From Candidatus Eiseniibacteriota bacterium (GTDB lineage Bacteria; Eisenbacteria; RBG-16-71-46; CAIMUX01): a DNA stretch of 64,000 bases. The notes under the pieces are model-generated. The model did no database searches. It was given only the letters and a program-made list of their open reading frames with translations, and had not been told where the DNA came from. Shown here piece by piece: positions 36,880-45,911 of the stretch. The stretch covers positions 124,001 to 188,000 of the forward strand of contig JACKCR010000009.1 in assembly GCA_020633975.1 (NCBI GenBank), given 5' to 3'. Positions within the stretch are counted from its first letter, which is position 1; each line of letters starts with the position of its first letter. The position numbers and the translations under genes are program-made.

Positions 36880-39474
36880 ATGGCTGACGACACACAGAGA
36901 GTTCTACCGGTACTCATCGAAGACGAGATGAAGAAGTCGTACATCGACTATTCGATGTCCGTCATCGTCTCTCGAGCTCTACCGGACGTACGGGACGGTC
37001 TCAAGCCGGTTCATCGACGCATTCTCACCGCGATGAACGACCTGAACCTGTACCACGACCGGCCATATCGTAAGTCGGCCAAGATCGCCGGTGACGTGAC
37101 GGGTAACTACCACCCGCACGGTACCGTCGCGGTCTACGACACACTCGTGCGCCTCGTCCAGGACTTCTCCCTTCGCCACCCACTCGTCGATGGACAGGGG
37201 AACTTCGGTTCGATCGACGGCGACGCGGCGGCGGCCGAGCGGTATACGGAAGCTCGTCTCAGTGAGATCGCAGAGGAGATGCTCCGCGATCTCGACAAGG
37301 AAACGGTCGACTTCCGTCCCAACTACGACGAGACACGACAGGAGCCGGTCGTCCTTCCGGCCAGCTTCCCGAACCTACTCGTCAACGGGACGTCCGGGAT
37401 CGCGGTCGGCATGGCGACGAACATCCCGACGCACAACCTCTCTGAAGTGATCGACGCCTGCGTCCTCTGCATCGATCGGCCGGAATGCACGATCGACGAC
37501 ATGATGGAGCACGTCATCGGGCCGGACTTCCCGACGGGCGGGCAGATCCTCGGTACGACCGGCATCCGGAACTGCTACCACTACGGCCGCGGGCACATCA
37601 TCGTCCGCGCGAAGTCGGATGTGGATGAGCTCAAGAACGGGAAGCTCGCCATCATCGTGAGCGAGATTCCGTACCAGGTGAACAAGGCGTCGATGCTGGA
37701 GAAGATCGCCGACCTGGTGAAGAACGGCCACATTACCGGCATCTCCGACATCCGCGATGAGTCCGATCGCGATGGCCTTCGCGTCGTGATCGAGCTCCGG
37801 AAGGACGCGCAGCCTCAGGTCGTGCTCAACCAGCTCTACAAGCACACACAGATGCAGACGACCTTCGGAGCGAACATGCTCGCTCTCAAGGACGGCCGTC
37901 CGCAGGTGATGAACCTCAAGGCGATCATCGAGGCGTTCCTCGAGCACCGTCACGAGGTGATCGTTCGCCGAAGCCAGTACGAGCTCGAGCAGGCAAAGAA
38001 GCGTGCGCACATCCTGGAAGGTCTGCTCAAGGCGCTCGATCACATCGATGCGATCATCCGCCTGATCCGCGAGAGTGCAGACGTAGAGACGGCCCGCCAG
38101 GGCCTCATGGAGCGGTTCGAACTCTCCGAGATCCAGTCGAATGCGATCCTCGAGATGCGTCTCCAGAGGCTCACCGGCCTCGAGCGTCAGAAGATCGAGG
38201 AAGAGTACAAGGAGATCCTGGCCCGGATCGAAGAGCTGGAGTCTATCCTCGCAAGCCGCGAGAAGGTCATGGCGATCGTCCGTGAGGACCTGCTCTCGCT
38301 GAAGAAGCGGTTCCACTCACCGCGCCGGACCGAGATCGTTCCGGCCGACGAAGGAAGCTCGCTCCACATCGAAGACCTCATTCCGGAAGAGGAGATGGTC
38401 ATCACCATTTCCCACGCCGGGTACATCAAGCGTCTTCCGGTCACGACGTACCGCGCCCAGAATCGGGGCGGTCGAGGGCTGACCGGCGTGAAGACGAAAG
38501 AAGAAGACTTCGTCGAGCATCTCTTCGTCGCATCGACTCACACCTACCTCCTCCTCTTCACGGACAAGGGACGGTGCTACTGGATCAAGGTCTACGAGAT
38601 TCCGACCGGAACCCGTACGGCCAGGGGACGGTCGATCCTGACGCTGGTAGCGGCGGCGCCGGACGAGAAGGTCACGGCGTACGTCCCGACGAAGGAGTTC
38701 CCCGAGGACAAGTACCTGATGCTGGCGACCCGGAACGGCACGGTCAAGAAGACGCCGCTCTCCGCGTTCGGGAATCCGCGCAAGGCAGGCATCGTGGCGA
38801 TCGATCTTCGGGACAACGACTCGCTCATCGGAGCCGCCCTCACCGAAGGAGACGACGACGTCTTGCTCGCGACCTCGGAAGGAAAGGCGATCCGGTTCAA
38901 CGAATCGGACGTTCGCTCGATGGGCCGCACGGCGGCCGGTGTCCGTGGCATCAGCCTCTCGGCCGAGAACGATGGGGTTGTCGGGATGGTCGTCATCCAC
39001 GATCGCACCATGGACATTCTCGTCGTGACCGAGAACGGATACGGTAAGAGAACCCCGGTCGAGGACTACCGTCTCCAGGGAAGAGGTGGACAAGGCATCA
39101 TCAATGTACGGACCTCCGGCCGGAACGGCCAGGTGGCCGCGATCAAAGCGGTGACCGATCAGGACGACGTGATGGTGATCAGCAGCCAAGGGCTCATCAT
39201 CCGGATGGCCGTGGCGCAGATTTCGCAGCTCGGCCGTGCGACGCAGGGAGTCCGCTTGATCCAACTCGGCGAAGACGAGCGCGTCTCGGATCTGGCCCAC
39301 ATCGTCCGTGAGGACGATGAAGAGGGTGGAGATGGCGAGGGCGGCCCTGCGGATGGGGATGACGGCGGAGACGGAGATGATGGCGGCGGTAGCGGCGGTG
39401 AGGCCGGTGACGCAGGCTCCGGATCCGAAGGAGTGACTTCCCAGAATGGGACCCCGGGTGCGCACGAAGCGTGA
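36880..39474 (+). CDS. gyrA: DNA gyrase subunit A
   Basis: GyrA carries the DNA-cleaving tyrosine and the DNA-wrapping C-terminal domain. The active-site Y122 is in AERYTEARLS, and numbering matches E. coli exactly in this region. The quinolone pocket reads HPHGTVAVYD, so position 83 is Val instead of Ser, while D87 is kept. The GyrA box appears as QNRGGRGLTG. After the beta-pinwheel the last 55 or so residues form an acidic, Gly-rich tail (GDGGDGDDGGGSGGEAGD). GAGG 5 bases before the ATG supports the start. The end overlaps rex by 29 bases. Confidence 0.97.
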   Translation: MADDTQRVLPVLIEDEMKKSYIDYSMSVIVSRALPDVRDGLKPVHRRILTAMNDLNLYHDRPYRKSAKIAGDVTGNYHPHGTVAVYDTLVRLVQDFSLRHPLVDGQGNFGSIDGDAAAAERYTEARLSEIAEEMLRDLDKETVDFRPNYDETRQEPVVLPASFPNLLVNGTSGIAVGMATNIPTHNLSEVIDACVLCIDRPECTIDDMMEHVIGPDFPTGGQILGTTGIRNCYHYGRGHIIVRAKSDVDELKNGKLAIIVSEIPYQVNKASMLEKIADLVKNGHITGISDIRDESDRDGLRVVIELRKDAQPQVVLNQLYKHTQMQTTFGANMLALKDGRPQVMNLKAIIEAFLEHRHEVIVRRSQYELEQAKKRAHILEGLLKALDHIDAIIRLIRESADVETARQGLMERFELSEIQSNAILEMRLQRLTGLERQKIEEEYKEILARIEELESILASREKVMAIVREDLLSLKKRFHSPRRTEIVPADEGSSLHIEDLIPEEEMVITISHAGYIKRLPVTTYRAQNRGGRGLTGVKTKEEDFVEHLFVASTHTYLLLFTDKGRCYWIKVYEIPTGTRTARGRSILTLVAAAPDEKVTAYVPTKEFPEDKYLMLATRNGTVKKTPLSAFGNPRKAGIVAIDLRDNDSLIGAALTEGDDDVLLATSEGKAIRFNESDVRSMGRTAAGVRGISLSAENDGVVGMVVIHDRTMDILVVTENGYGKRTPVEDYRLQGRGGQGIINVRTSGRNGQVAAIKAVTDQDDVMVISSQGLIIRMAVAQISQLGRATQGVRLIQLGEDERVSDLAHIVREDDEEGGDGEGGPADGDDGGDGDDGGGSGGEAGDAGSGSEGVTSQNGTPGAHEA

Positions 39475-40138
39475 TGCTCAGGACGCCGGGGGCGACGAGT
39501 CGACGCGCATTTCCGAGTACACGGTCAGGCGGCTGTCCGTGTACTGCCACAACCTGGAAGAGCTAGAGGCCGACGGAGTCGACATGGTGTCGTCGGCTCG
39601 TCTTGCCGACCTCACCGGTACGAATCCGGCGCAGGTTCGGAAGGACCTGTCGTACTTCGGCAACTTCGGCAAGCGCGGGACGGGGTATCGCGTCACCGAC
39701 CTCAAGAACCGGATCCGCAAGATCCTGGGTATCGATCGTCGGTGGAAGGTCGTGCTCGCGGGAGCCGGAAACCTCGGCTCCGCACTCTTTTCATACAAGG
39801 AGTTCGAGAAGAACGGCTTCCAGATCGTGGCGATCTTGGACAGCGACGAGAAGAAGGTTGGATCCCGCTGGGACGGTGTGCAGATCCATTCGATGGCTCG
39901 GTGTTCGGACATCGTGCGGAAGTCCGGAGCTGAAGTCGCCGTTCTCGTGACCCCTGCCGCTGTGGCGCAGGATGTGGCGGATCAACTCATCGCTGCCGGG
40001 ATCCGCGGGGTGCTGAACTTCGCGCCCGTGAAGCTCGACGCGCCGGACCACGTCCAGATCCGGAACGTGAACATCACGATCGAGTTGGAGGGGCTGTCCT
40101 TCGCCCTCCGCGGGAGGGAACCGGGAATCGACGAATGA
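39446..40138 (+). CDS. rex: redox-sensing transcriptional repressor Rex
   Basis: Rex binds operators when the NADH/NAD ratio is low and leaves when NADH rises, controlling fermentation and respiration genes. The 230-residue protein has an N-terminal winged helix (ISEYTVRRLSVYCHNLEEL and SSARLADLTGTNPAQVRKDL), the family hallmark SYFGNFGKRGTGY, and the Rossmann loop VVLAGAGNLGSALFSY. The start ATG lies inside the end of gyrA with GGAG upstream; a GTG at 39458 is an alternative. Its stop overlaps the next start (ATGA). Confidence 0.95.
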   Translation: MGPRVRTKRDAQDAGGDESTRISEYTVRRLSVYCHNLEELEADGVDMVSSARLADLTGTNPAQVRKDLSYFGNFGKRGTGYRVTDLKNRIRKILGIDRRWKVVLAGAGNLGSALFSYKEFEKNGFQIVAILDSDEKKVGSRWDGVQIHSMARCSDIVRKSGAEVAVLVTPAAVAQDVADQLIAAGIRGVLNFAPVKLDAPDHVQIRNVNITIELEGLSFALRGREPGIDE

Positions 40139-41067
40139 CGTTTCCGATCCTGCCAGCGATCGTCTGTCACCGCCGCCGAGCGGAAGCTCGGGCCGTTCCC
40201 CCCGATTCGGGACGACTCACTCCTCCCGCCGGACCATTCCGAGTCCACGCGAGAAACCGGCTGGCAGCCCCCAGGACGACCTTCTTCAGCGCCCTCGCAG
40301 TCCTCTTCCTCGTTTCTTGCCTCCGTCCGGCAGCCACTGTGGCTCGGGACGAATTCCCCCAGGCTGTCGGTTACGTCAACGACTTCGCGCATGTCATTCC
40401 CCAGGCCGAAGAGGGAAAGCTGGAAGGGTTCCTCCAGAACGTAGACCAGAAGTACGGGATCCAAGTGGCGATCGCGATCATGCCGGACCTGGGGGGCGAG
40501 GATCCTACGGAGTACGCGAACCGGCTCTACGAGGCGTGGGGTGTCGGTGACCCGAACACCGATCGTGGTCTGCTCGTCTTGGACGCACGGAAGGAACGGT
40601 TCGTCCGGGTCGAAGTCGGCTACGGACTCGAAGGCGCTCTTCCAGACGCGCGGACCGGTGACGTCGTCCGCGGTGTTCTCATACCGCTCCTGGCCGCCGG
40701 CCGCACGGATGCCTATGCACAAGGAGCGCTGGCACTGCTCGAGTTCGCGGTCGCGGACATGGGGCGCGACCCCGCCGAAGTCGACGCGTTGTTCGAGAGC
40801 GCTGGATACGTGGCATACGCGCCCAAGTCCAAGGGCATCGACAAAGAGACGCTAGAGTTCCTCGTCCTACTCCTCGTCGTGCTCATCCTCCTTTCTGCGA
40901 TGCGACGCGGAGGAGGCCGTCGACGGGGACGAAGGCGGACGGTCTACTGGGGTGGCGGGGGATTCGGAGGAGGCTTTGGTGGATTCGGCGGAGGAAGCTC
41001 CGGTGGCGGGTTCGGAGGCTTCGGCGGAGGGATGAGCGGAGGCGGCGGAGCCGGCGGCAGCTACTAA
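40135..41067 (+). CDS. TPM domain protein (YgcG family)
   Basis: The product of 310 residues has a hydrophobic signal/anchor (FFSALAVLFLVSC at about 50-62), a TPM domain (YVNDFAHVIPQAEEGKLEGF, IAIMPDLGGEDPTEYANRLY, and GLLVLDARKERFVRVEVGYG), a transmembrane helix (EFLVLLLVVLILLSAM) and a long Gly-rich, Phe/Ser-dotted tail. This is the standard YgcG layout; plant TPM proteins act as phosphatases or chaperones, bacterial roles are unclear. The ATG overlaps the rex stop, which leaves an unusually long N-terminus of about 45 residues before the anchor. A LemA gene follows two genes later, a frequent partner. Confidence 0.85.
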   Translation: MTFPILPAIVCHRRRAEARAVPPDSGRLTPPAGPFRVHARNRLAAPRTTFFSALAVLFLVSCLRPAATVARDEFPQAVGYVNDFAHVIPQAEEGKLEGFLQNVDQKYGIQVAIAIMPDLGGEDPTEYANRLYEAWGVGDPNTDRGLLVLDARKERFVRVEVGYGLEGALPDARTGDVVRGVLIPLLAAGRTDAYAQGALALLEFAVADMGRDPAEVDALFESAGYVAYAPKSKGIDKETLEFLVLLLVVLILLSAMRRGGGRRRGRRRTVYWGGGGFGGGFGGFGGGSSGGGFGGFGGGMSGGGGAGGSY

Positions 41068-41201
41068 CCGGGACTCGGTGTAGACGCTCGAGGCGAGCGG
41101 TCGTTGGATGCGGATCGACACGGGGGTGCTTCCGCCTTCCAAGCAGTGCGCCGACCCTTCGGGGACGGGCTCGCAGCGGAACCCTTTGGGAGAAACAGAC
41201 G

Positions 41202-41912
41202 ATGGAGAATCGGGAACAGGTCGTGGACACCGTCCGACGGGACGTAGAGCGCGTGGCGGGGCCCGGTCTCAGGAGCCTGTTCCTCTATGGCAGCGCTCTG
41301 ACCGAACAGTTCGTAGACAAGGTCTCGGACTACAACTTCGGTCTCGTTGCCGACCCGGTGGACGTTCCGTTTCTCGAGCGACTGCAGTCGTTGGCGGGAA
41401 AGTGGGAGGAGCAGCGCGTTCCCGTTCCGGTCCTCTTCACGCCCAAGTTCTTCCTGCAAGCACGCGACTCGTTTCCTCTCGAGTTCCTCGCAATGAAGGC
41501 CTCCTACCGAGTCGTCTCCGGGGACGATCTCATCGCGGGCCTCGAGATCGACGTTCGTGACGTGCGTCTGGAGTGCGAGTGGGAACTCCGGTCCAAACTC
41601 CTCGTCCTGCGAAGGCAGTACGTCCGATCTCGCGGGGATATGCGGTTGCTTCACGACACCGTGGTGGAAGCGGTGCCGGCGTTCACGGCCATTCTTCGAG
41701 GCTGTCTCTTCTTCCTAGGTCGGGAGTGGGACGCTCGCGGCGATCAGCTGTGGCAGGAAGTCGAGGATGCGCTGGGAGTCCCGGCCGGCCTCATGCCGGC
41801 TTTGATCGAGGAAAGACGGGAGCGGGGCCATGGCGGTGGGGCGGTAGGGCCCCTGTACATTGCGCTCCTCGAAGCCACGGAGAGTTTGGTCCAGAAGGTG
41901 GACGCTTGGTGA
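41202..41912 (+). CDS. nucleotidyltransferase-fold protein, probably inactive
   Basis: The 236-residue protein begins like a polymerase-beta-type nucleotidyltransferase: LRSLFLYGSALTEQFVDKVS followed by DYNFGLV. The GS motif is present, but the paired acids of the metal site (DxD) read D-Y-N, so catalysis is doubtful. The rest is mainly helical, with a C-terminal part (LLHDTVVEAVPAFTAILRGC) resembling the helical half of such two-domain proteins. GGGAG stands 9 bases before the ATG. It lies between the TPM and LemA genes on the same strand, so a shared membrane-related role is possible but unproven. Confidence 0.6.
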   Translation: MENREQVVDTVRRDVERVAGPGLRSLFLYGSALTEQFVDKVSDYNFGLVADPVDVPFLERLQSLAGKWEEQRVPVPVLFTPKFFLQARDSFPLEFLAMKASYRVVSGDDLIAGLEIDVRDVRLECEWELRSKLLVLRRQYVRSRGDMRLLHDTVVEAVPAFTAILRGCLFFLGREWDARGDQLWQEVEDALGVPAGLMPALIEERRERGHGGGAVGPLYIALLEATESLVQKVDAW

Positions 41913-42022
41913 TGCTGATGAGCGCAGAGCGACTCGTCTCCGCCCGGCGGGGACCGGCCGAGAACGATTGCCTTTCCGACGGAGTCTGCTAGAAAGGTCG
42001 AGACGGGGCAAAGGAGAACAAG

Positions 42023-42607
42023 ATGCGCGGTTTCCTCATCGGGTTGGGGGTACTCCTCGTCCTTGCGCTGGGCGTCGGGATGTGGGTCAAAGGCGTCTAC
42101 AACGGACTCGTCACCGCAGATGAGGGCGTGAAGACCGGGTGGGCTCAAGTCGAGAACCAGCTCCAGAGACGGTTCGACCTCATTCCCAACCTCGTCCGGA
42201 CCGTGCAAGGGTACGCGGCCCACGAGCGTGAGACGCTACAAGCGGTGACCGACGCTCGTGCCAGAGTCGGACAGGCGCGATCCGTCGATGAGAAGATCGA
42301 AGCCAACCAAGAGTTGGGCTCGGCGATCTCCCGCCTTCTGCTCGTCGTCGAGCGCTATCCGGATCTCAAAGCGAACGTGAACTTCATCCGTCTCCAGGAA
42401 GAGCTGTCAGGAACGGAAAACCGGATCTCGGTGGAGCGGCGCCGGTACAACGATCTCGTCCAGGCCTACAACATCAAGGTTCGTAGCTTCCCTACGTCAC
42501 TCTTTGCTTCCATGCTCGGGTTCGAGCGCGCGAAGCCGTTCGAGGCCGACGAAGGGTCTGACGTGGCACCGAAGGTGGAGTTCCCGGGGACTGGCACCGA
42601 CGGTTGA
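42023..42607 (+). CDS. lemA: LemA family protein
   Basis: The 194-residue protein has one N-terminal transmembrane helix (FLIGLGVLLVLALGVGMWV) and the helical LemA domain. Family landmarks are YNGLVTADEGVKTGWAQVEN, QLQRRFDLIPNLVRTVQGYA, YPDLKANVNFIRLQEELSGT, and RRYNDLVQAYNIKVRSFPTS. AAGGAG 6 bases before the ATG fixes the start. LemA proteins are membrane proteins of unknown biochemistry often found with TPM/YgcG genes, as here. Confidence 0.95.
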   Translation: MRGFLIGLGVLLVLALGVGMWVKGVYNGLVTADEGVKTGWAQVENQLQRRFDLIPNLVRTVQGYAAHERETLQAVTDARARVGQARSVDEKIEANQELGSAISRLLLVVERYPDLKANVNFIRLQEELSGTENRISVERRRYNDLVQAYNIKVRSFPTSLFASMLGFERAKPFEADEGSDVAPKVEFPGTGTDG

Positions 42608-42634
42608 TCCGGTGGGTCCGAAGGCACCCGAGTG

Positions 42635-43060
42635 TCAGACGGACAGCAGGTAGAGGTGGTACCCGACCAGTCCCAGGAAGAGCAGGAAGAGGCTGGCGGC
42701 AGCGTGCCGGGTGTAGGGGAAGTTCTGGTGCAGTCCGAGCAGGAAGAGCCCTGATCCCGCCAGCCCGAGCTTCACGACGAGGAAGAGCCTCGGATCGATC
42801 TGGATGAGGACATCCATGATCGGGTTGAGTTCGGTCCCGCCTCTCGCCAGATGGCCGAGGGTGAGCCACGCGTCGAGGATGTGGAACACGAAGGTCAGGG
42901 CGAGGATGATGGCCAGCTTCGTCCGGATCCGGTCCACGTAGTAGAACCCAGGATCCTCCTCCCGCCGGCGTGAACGACGTCGTCCGCCCACCCAAGAGTA
43001 GCGGCTCAACAAAGGCGTCGGCTTCCGCCTCCGATCAACTCCACGACGACGTCCGTCCAT
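42635..43060 (-). CDS. DUF5658 membrane protein
   Basis: The 141-residue protein has an Arg-rich cytoplasmic start of about 40 residues and then three to four hydrophobic segments. The stretch FHILDAWLTLGHLARGGTEL followed by NPIMDVLIQIDPRLF is the DUF5658 signature, where an Asp in the first helix and the ELNP motif recur. The function of the family is unknown. It is a single gene converging on lemA, with no obvious operon partner. Confidence 0.75.
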   Translation of the reverse strand: MDGRRRGVDRRRKPTPLLSRYSWVGGRRRSRRREEDPGFYYVDRIRTKLAIILALTFVFHILDAWLTLGHLARGGTELNPIMDVLIQIDPRLFLVVKLGLAGSGLFLLGLHQNFPYTRHAAASLFLLFLGLVGYHLYLLSV

Positions 43061-43212
43061 GATGTAGGAATTCTATCACCAAAACATCCAGTCGGAACGC
43101 GTTGTGACGTGAGTCATTTCGCCGGAAACGGCGGACTCCTGCCCATTTGAGCATCGAGCGGATGTGTCGTTCGGCACTGCCGCCCCAACCGACCGGTTCG
43201 GGTCCGGCGGTT

Positions 43213-43259
43213 GCGGCACGGCCGACGAGTCCGGAGTCGTGACGATCCCCGCGCGTCGA
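43213..43259 (+). pseudogene. dnaN-like fragment in intergenic DNA
   Basis: These 47 bases match dnaN 33557-33603 at 41 positions, including 21 identical bases at 43239-43259. Read in the same frame they encode CGTADESGVVTIPARR, against RGTVDEPGVVTIPARR in the clamp. Three of the six changes fall at silent third positions, as expected of a diverged coding copy. Nothing clamp-like is recognisable on either side, and the fragment stops 11 bases from the antiporter stop codon. Confidence 0.6.
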
Positions 43260-43270
43260 CTTGGATCCAC

Positions 43271-44761
43271 CTACAAGAGGAAGATCAGCGTCACGATTGC
43301 GAACAGCGGGAACAGGATGAGAGCCGACCAACCCATGTAGCCGAAGAAGCTCGGCATGGACAGTCGTCGCTCCTCGCAGATCGACTTGACCATGAAGTTC
43401 GGCGCGTTGCCGATGTAGGTGTTCGCGCCCATGAAGACCGCGCCGAGGCTGATCGCCTTGAGGATCTCGACGCCCTCCGGATGCTGAACGAGGTGGAGCA
43501 GGGAGTCCGGTCCACCGCCGGGCAGCCCGAGTACGCCGAGCCCGAGTGACGTGAAGGTCAGGTAGGTCGGTGCGTTGTCGAGGAACGAAGAGAGCAAACC
43601 GGTGAGCCAGAAGAACTGCCACGGATGCTCCACGCCCAGAGCCTCGCCGTTCGCTTCCAGAAGCACCAGTGCCGGGACGACGGTGACGAAGATTCCGGCG
43701 AAGAGGATGGCGACCTCGTTGATCGGGAAGAACGTGAACCGGTTTGCGAGGTGGAGATGCCGAGGCGTCATCTTGTACGAGACCACGGCGATGGCGAACA
43801 TCGCGAGGGCGCGCCACGGCATCGGGATGAAGACCGAGCCGATGATACCGAGGACGAGGATCAGGTTGCGCTTGCCCCGGAGCTCGAGCGGGTTGACCCG
43901 CTCCACGTCGGCCCGCATCGCGGCCGCCGTCTCCTTCTTCACCTGAACCGTGTCCCAGACATAGAAGACGGCGAGGAGGAGTCCGATCATGACGAGCCAC
44001 TCGGGGAGCAGGTGAAGCGTCCATGTGAACGGCACACCGCGGAGGTAGCCCAGGAAGAGGGGAGGATCTCCCAACGGAGTCAGGCATCCGCCGATGTTGC
44101 TGACGACGAAGATGAAGAAGATCGGCAGGTGCTTGATGTTGTTTCGCTCGGAGTTCGTCTTCAGGAACGGACGGATCAGCAACATGCTCGCGCCAGTGGT
44201 CCCGATGAAGTTCGCCAGGATTGCACCGACGGCCAGGAACGCCGTGTTGATTCGGGGAGTTGCGCGGAGGTCACCAGAGAGGACGATTCCGCCGGACACG
44301 ACGAACAGACTCCCGAGCAGCGCGATGAAAGCGACGTACTCGTACATGCTGTGGAGCAGCTCGTGTCGGCCGGGGCCCCAAAGCGCGATAGCGATCGGGA
44401 GAGACAGACCGAAGCTGACGATGGCCCGGTTGCGGAGTTGCTCCCACCAATGATGCGCCACCAACGGAAGGACGGCGATCGAGAGAAGGAGGAGGACGAA
44501 CGGGACCACCGTGTACCAGGGAAGTGAGGCCGCGAGACTTCCGTGTCCGGCGGCGGCATGGGCGGCTTCCGTAGCCGCGTGGGTCGCTTCCTCTACTGCG
44601 TGCCCGTCCTGAGCGAAGACGATCTTGGCCTGGCTCGAGAAGAGGCCGAGCGCGAGCAGAGCGCCGAGTCTGGTCCCCATCGTGGTGAAGAGAGCATGGG
44701 CAGCGGTGTGGAGCTCGAGAAGGCGGGGATGCTGGCGGCCGGCGGATCCTGTATTGGTCAT
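43271..44761 (-). CDS. NhaD-type sodium/proton antiporter (ion transporter superfamily)
   Basis: The protein of about 496 residues has roughly twelve transmembrane segments. Motifs of the NhaD branch of the ion transporter superfamily are visible: FIGTTGASMLLIRPFLKTNS, FIFVVSNIGGCLTPLGDPPL and the second-repeat GLLSSFLDNAPTYLTF with GAVFMGANTYIGNAPNFMVK. These paired N/D-P hairpins hold ions. I start at the ATG at 44761 (AGGA 7 bases ahead); the ATG at 44680 would begin directly with a signal-like helix. The His/Ala-rich segment after that helix (about residues 55-75) is a possible metal or pH-sensing loop. Confidence 0.88.
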   Translation of the reverse strand: MTNTGSAGRQHPRLLELHTAAHALFTTMGTRLGALLALGLFSSQAKIVFAQDGHAVEEATHAATEAAHAAAGHGSLAASLPWYTVVPFVLLLLSIAVLPLVAHHWWEQLRNRAIVSFGLSLPIAIALWGPGRHELLHSMYEYVAFIALLGSLFVVSGGIVLSGDLRATPRINTAFLAVGAILANFIGTTGASMLLIRPFLKTNSERNNIKHLPIFFIFVVSNIGGCLTPLGDPPLFLGYLRGVPFTWTLHLLPEWLVMIGLLLAVFYVWDTVQVKKETAAAMRADVERVNPLELRGKRNLILVLGIIGSVFIPMPWRALAMFAIAVVSYKMTPRHLHLANRFTFFPINEVAILFAGIFVTVVPALVLLEANGEALGVEHPWQFFWLTGLLSSFLDNAPTYLTFTSLGLGVLGLPGGGPDSLLHLVQHPEGVEILKAISLGAVFMGANTYIGNAPNFMVKSICEERRLSMPSFFGYMGWSALILFPLFAIVTLIFLL

Positions 44762-44879
44762 CGAGACATCCTGTCCGAAGGTCGAGAACACGAGAGATTC
44801 ATCGAGACATTCCCGAACGGCGGAAGGATAGTGCGATCCTTCGCACGCCACAACGACTTAGGTTAGTGGCCGCGAAGAG

Positions 44880-45872
44880 TCACGGCCCGGGACGGGCGAA
44901 GGTCTCGTTGAATGCGAGGGTCGCCGCCGGGTCGTCGTCGAGACTCCAGTTCGGCTCACCTTCCCTAGACTTGTCCAGGGAGAACCATATCGCGGCGCGG
45001 ATCTCGGGCCGGCGGGAGATGAACGCGTGGGCGTCGCGGATCCAGGAAGCGCGCTGTCCGGGCCGGCCAGGAGCACACCCGAACTCTGCGATCATGACCG
45101 GCTTTTCCGGACAATGATCGGCAAGCTCGTCCAGCCCCGGAGTGAACACCTCCTCGAACGATTCCCAACGATGCCACTCCGAGTGTTCGTCGCCGAAGTT
45201 GTAGCCGTCCAGCGCGACCCAGTCGACGAACTCGTCACCCGGATAGTACGCGGCGATCCGGTTCCACAGCTCCCGCGGGATGCTGATCGCATTCGGAGAC
45301 CAGACCCAGACGACGTTCGTGGCGCCTTCCTCTTCGAAGATCCGGTGAGCCCGTCGCCAAGCGCGGATGAACAGGTCCGGGTGTCCGCCCCAGCCGAACC
45401 AGTCCCCGTTCATCTCGAAGCCGAACCGAAGATAGACGGGACTCCCGAACGCCAAGGCATCCTGGGCCCATTCCCGGAAGAACGAGTCGAACTCACCGTC
45501 CGCGATCCGCGGAAGGTAGTTCTCGTGCGCACCCCAATCCCAGAGCTCCAGACTTACGATCGGAGTCGCGCGCCGGGAGCGGATCGTCTCGCAGCCTCGG
45601 AAGGGAAATCCTCGGCCTAGATCCCGATAGAACATGACGAAGTCCGGCTCGGACGCGAGCGGCTCCAAGGAACGGGAGAGCATCTCGTCATAGTGACGGC
45701 CCCAGTAGATTTGGTAGATCCCCCACTCGAGTTCTCGAGGTGGACTCCCTTCGGCGGAGTGGTTCTGACGTGAGCCGGTGTCTCCCGAGGAGTCGACACA
45801 GCCACAGAGCGTCGCGATCCCGACGAGCGCGACTAGACAGATCGCGATCGCGCGCAGCCCCGAATCACGCAC
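44880..45872 (-). CDS. GH26-like glycoside hydrolase lipoprotein
   Basis: The 330-residue protein starts with a lipoprotein-type signal (AICLVALVGIATLCGC, Cys at about 25). The TIM-barrel domain shows the clan GH-A pair expected of GH26 beta-mannanases: acid/base E153 in LRFGFEMNGDWFGWGG and nucleophile E263 in KPVMIAEFGCAPG. VVWVWSPNA and DWVALDGYNFGD also fit. It would act on beta-mannan-like or related beta-glycans at the cell surface; the real substrate is unknown. Start is a GTG at 45872 with only a weak ribosome site. The SOD gene lies just upstream on the same strand. Confidence 0.82.
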   Translation of the reverse strand: MRDSGLRAIAICLVALVGIATLCGCVDSSGDTGSRQNHSAEGSPPRELEWGIYQIYWGRHYDEMLSRSLEPLASEPDFVMFYRDLGRGFPFRGCETIRSRRATPIVSLELWDWGAHENYLPRIADGEFDSFFREWAQDALAFGSPVYLRFGFEMNGDWFGWGGHPDLFIRAWRRAHRIFEEEGATNVVWVWSPNAISIPRELWNRIAAYYPGDEFVDWVALDGYNFGDEHSEWHRWESFEEVFTPGLDELADHCPEKPVMIAEFGCAPGRPGQRASWIRDAHAFISRRPEIRAAIWFSLDKSREGEPNWSLDDDPAATLAFNETFARPGP

Positions 45873-45911
45873 GTTGAAGCGCCTCAGCTCGACACCGATT
45901 GCCGGATCAAG

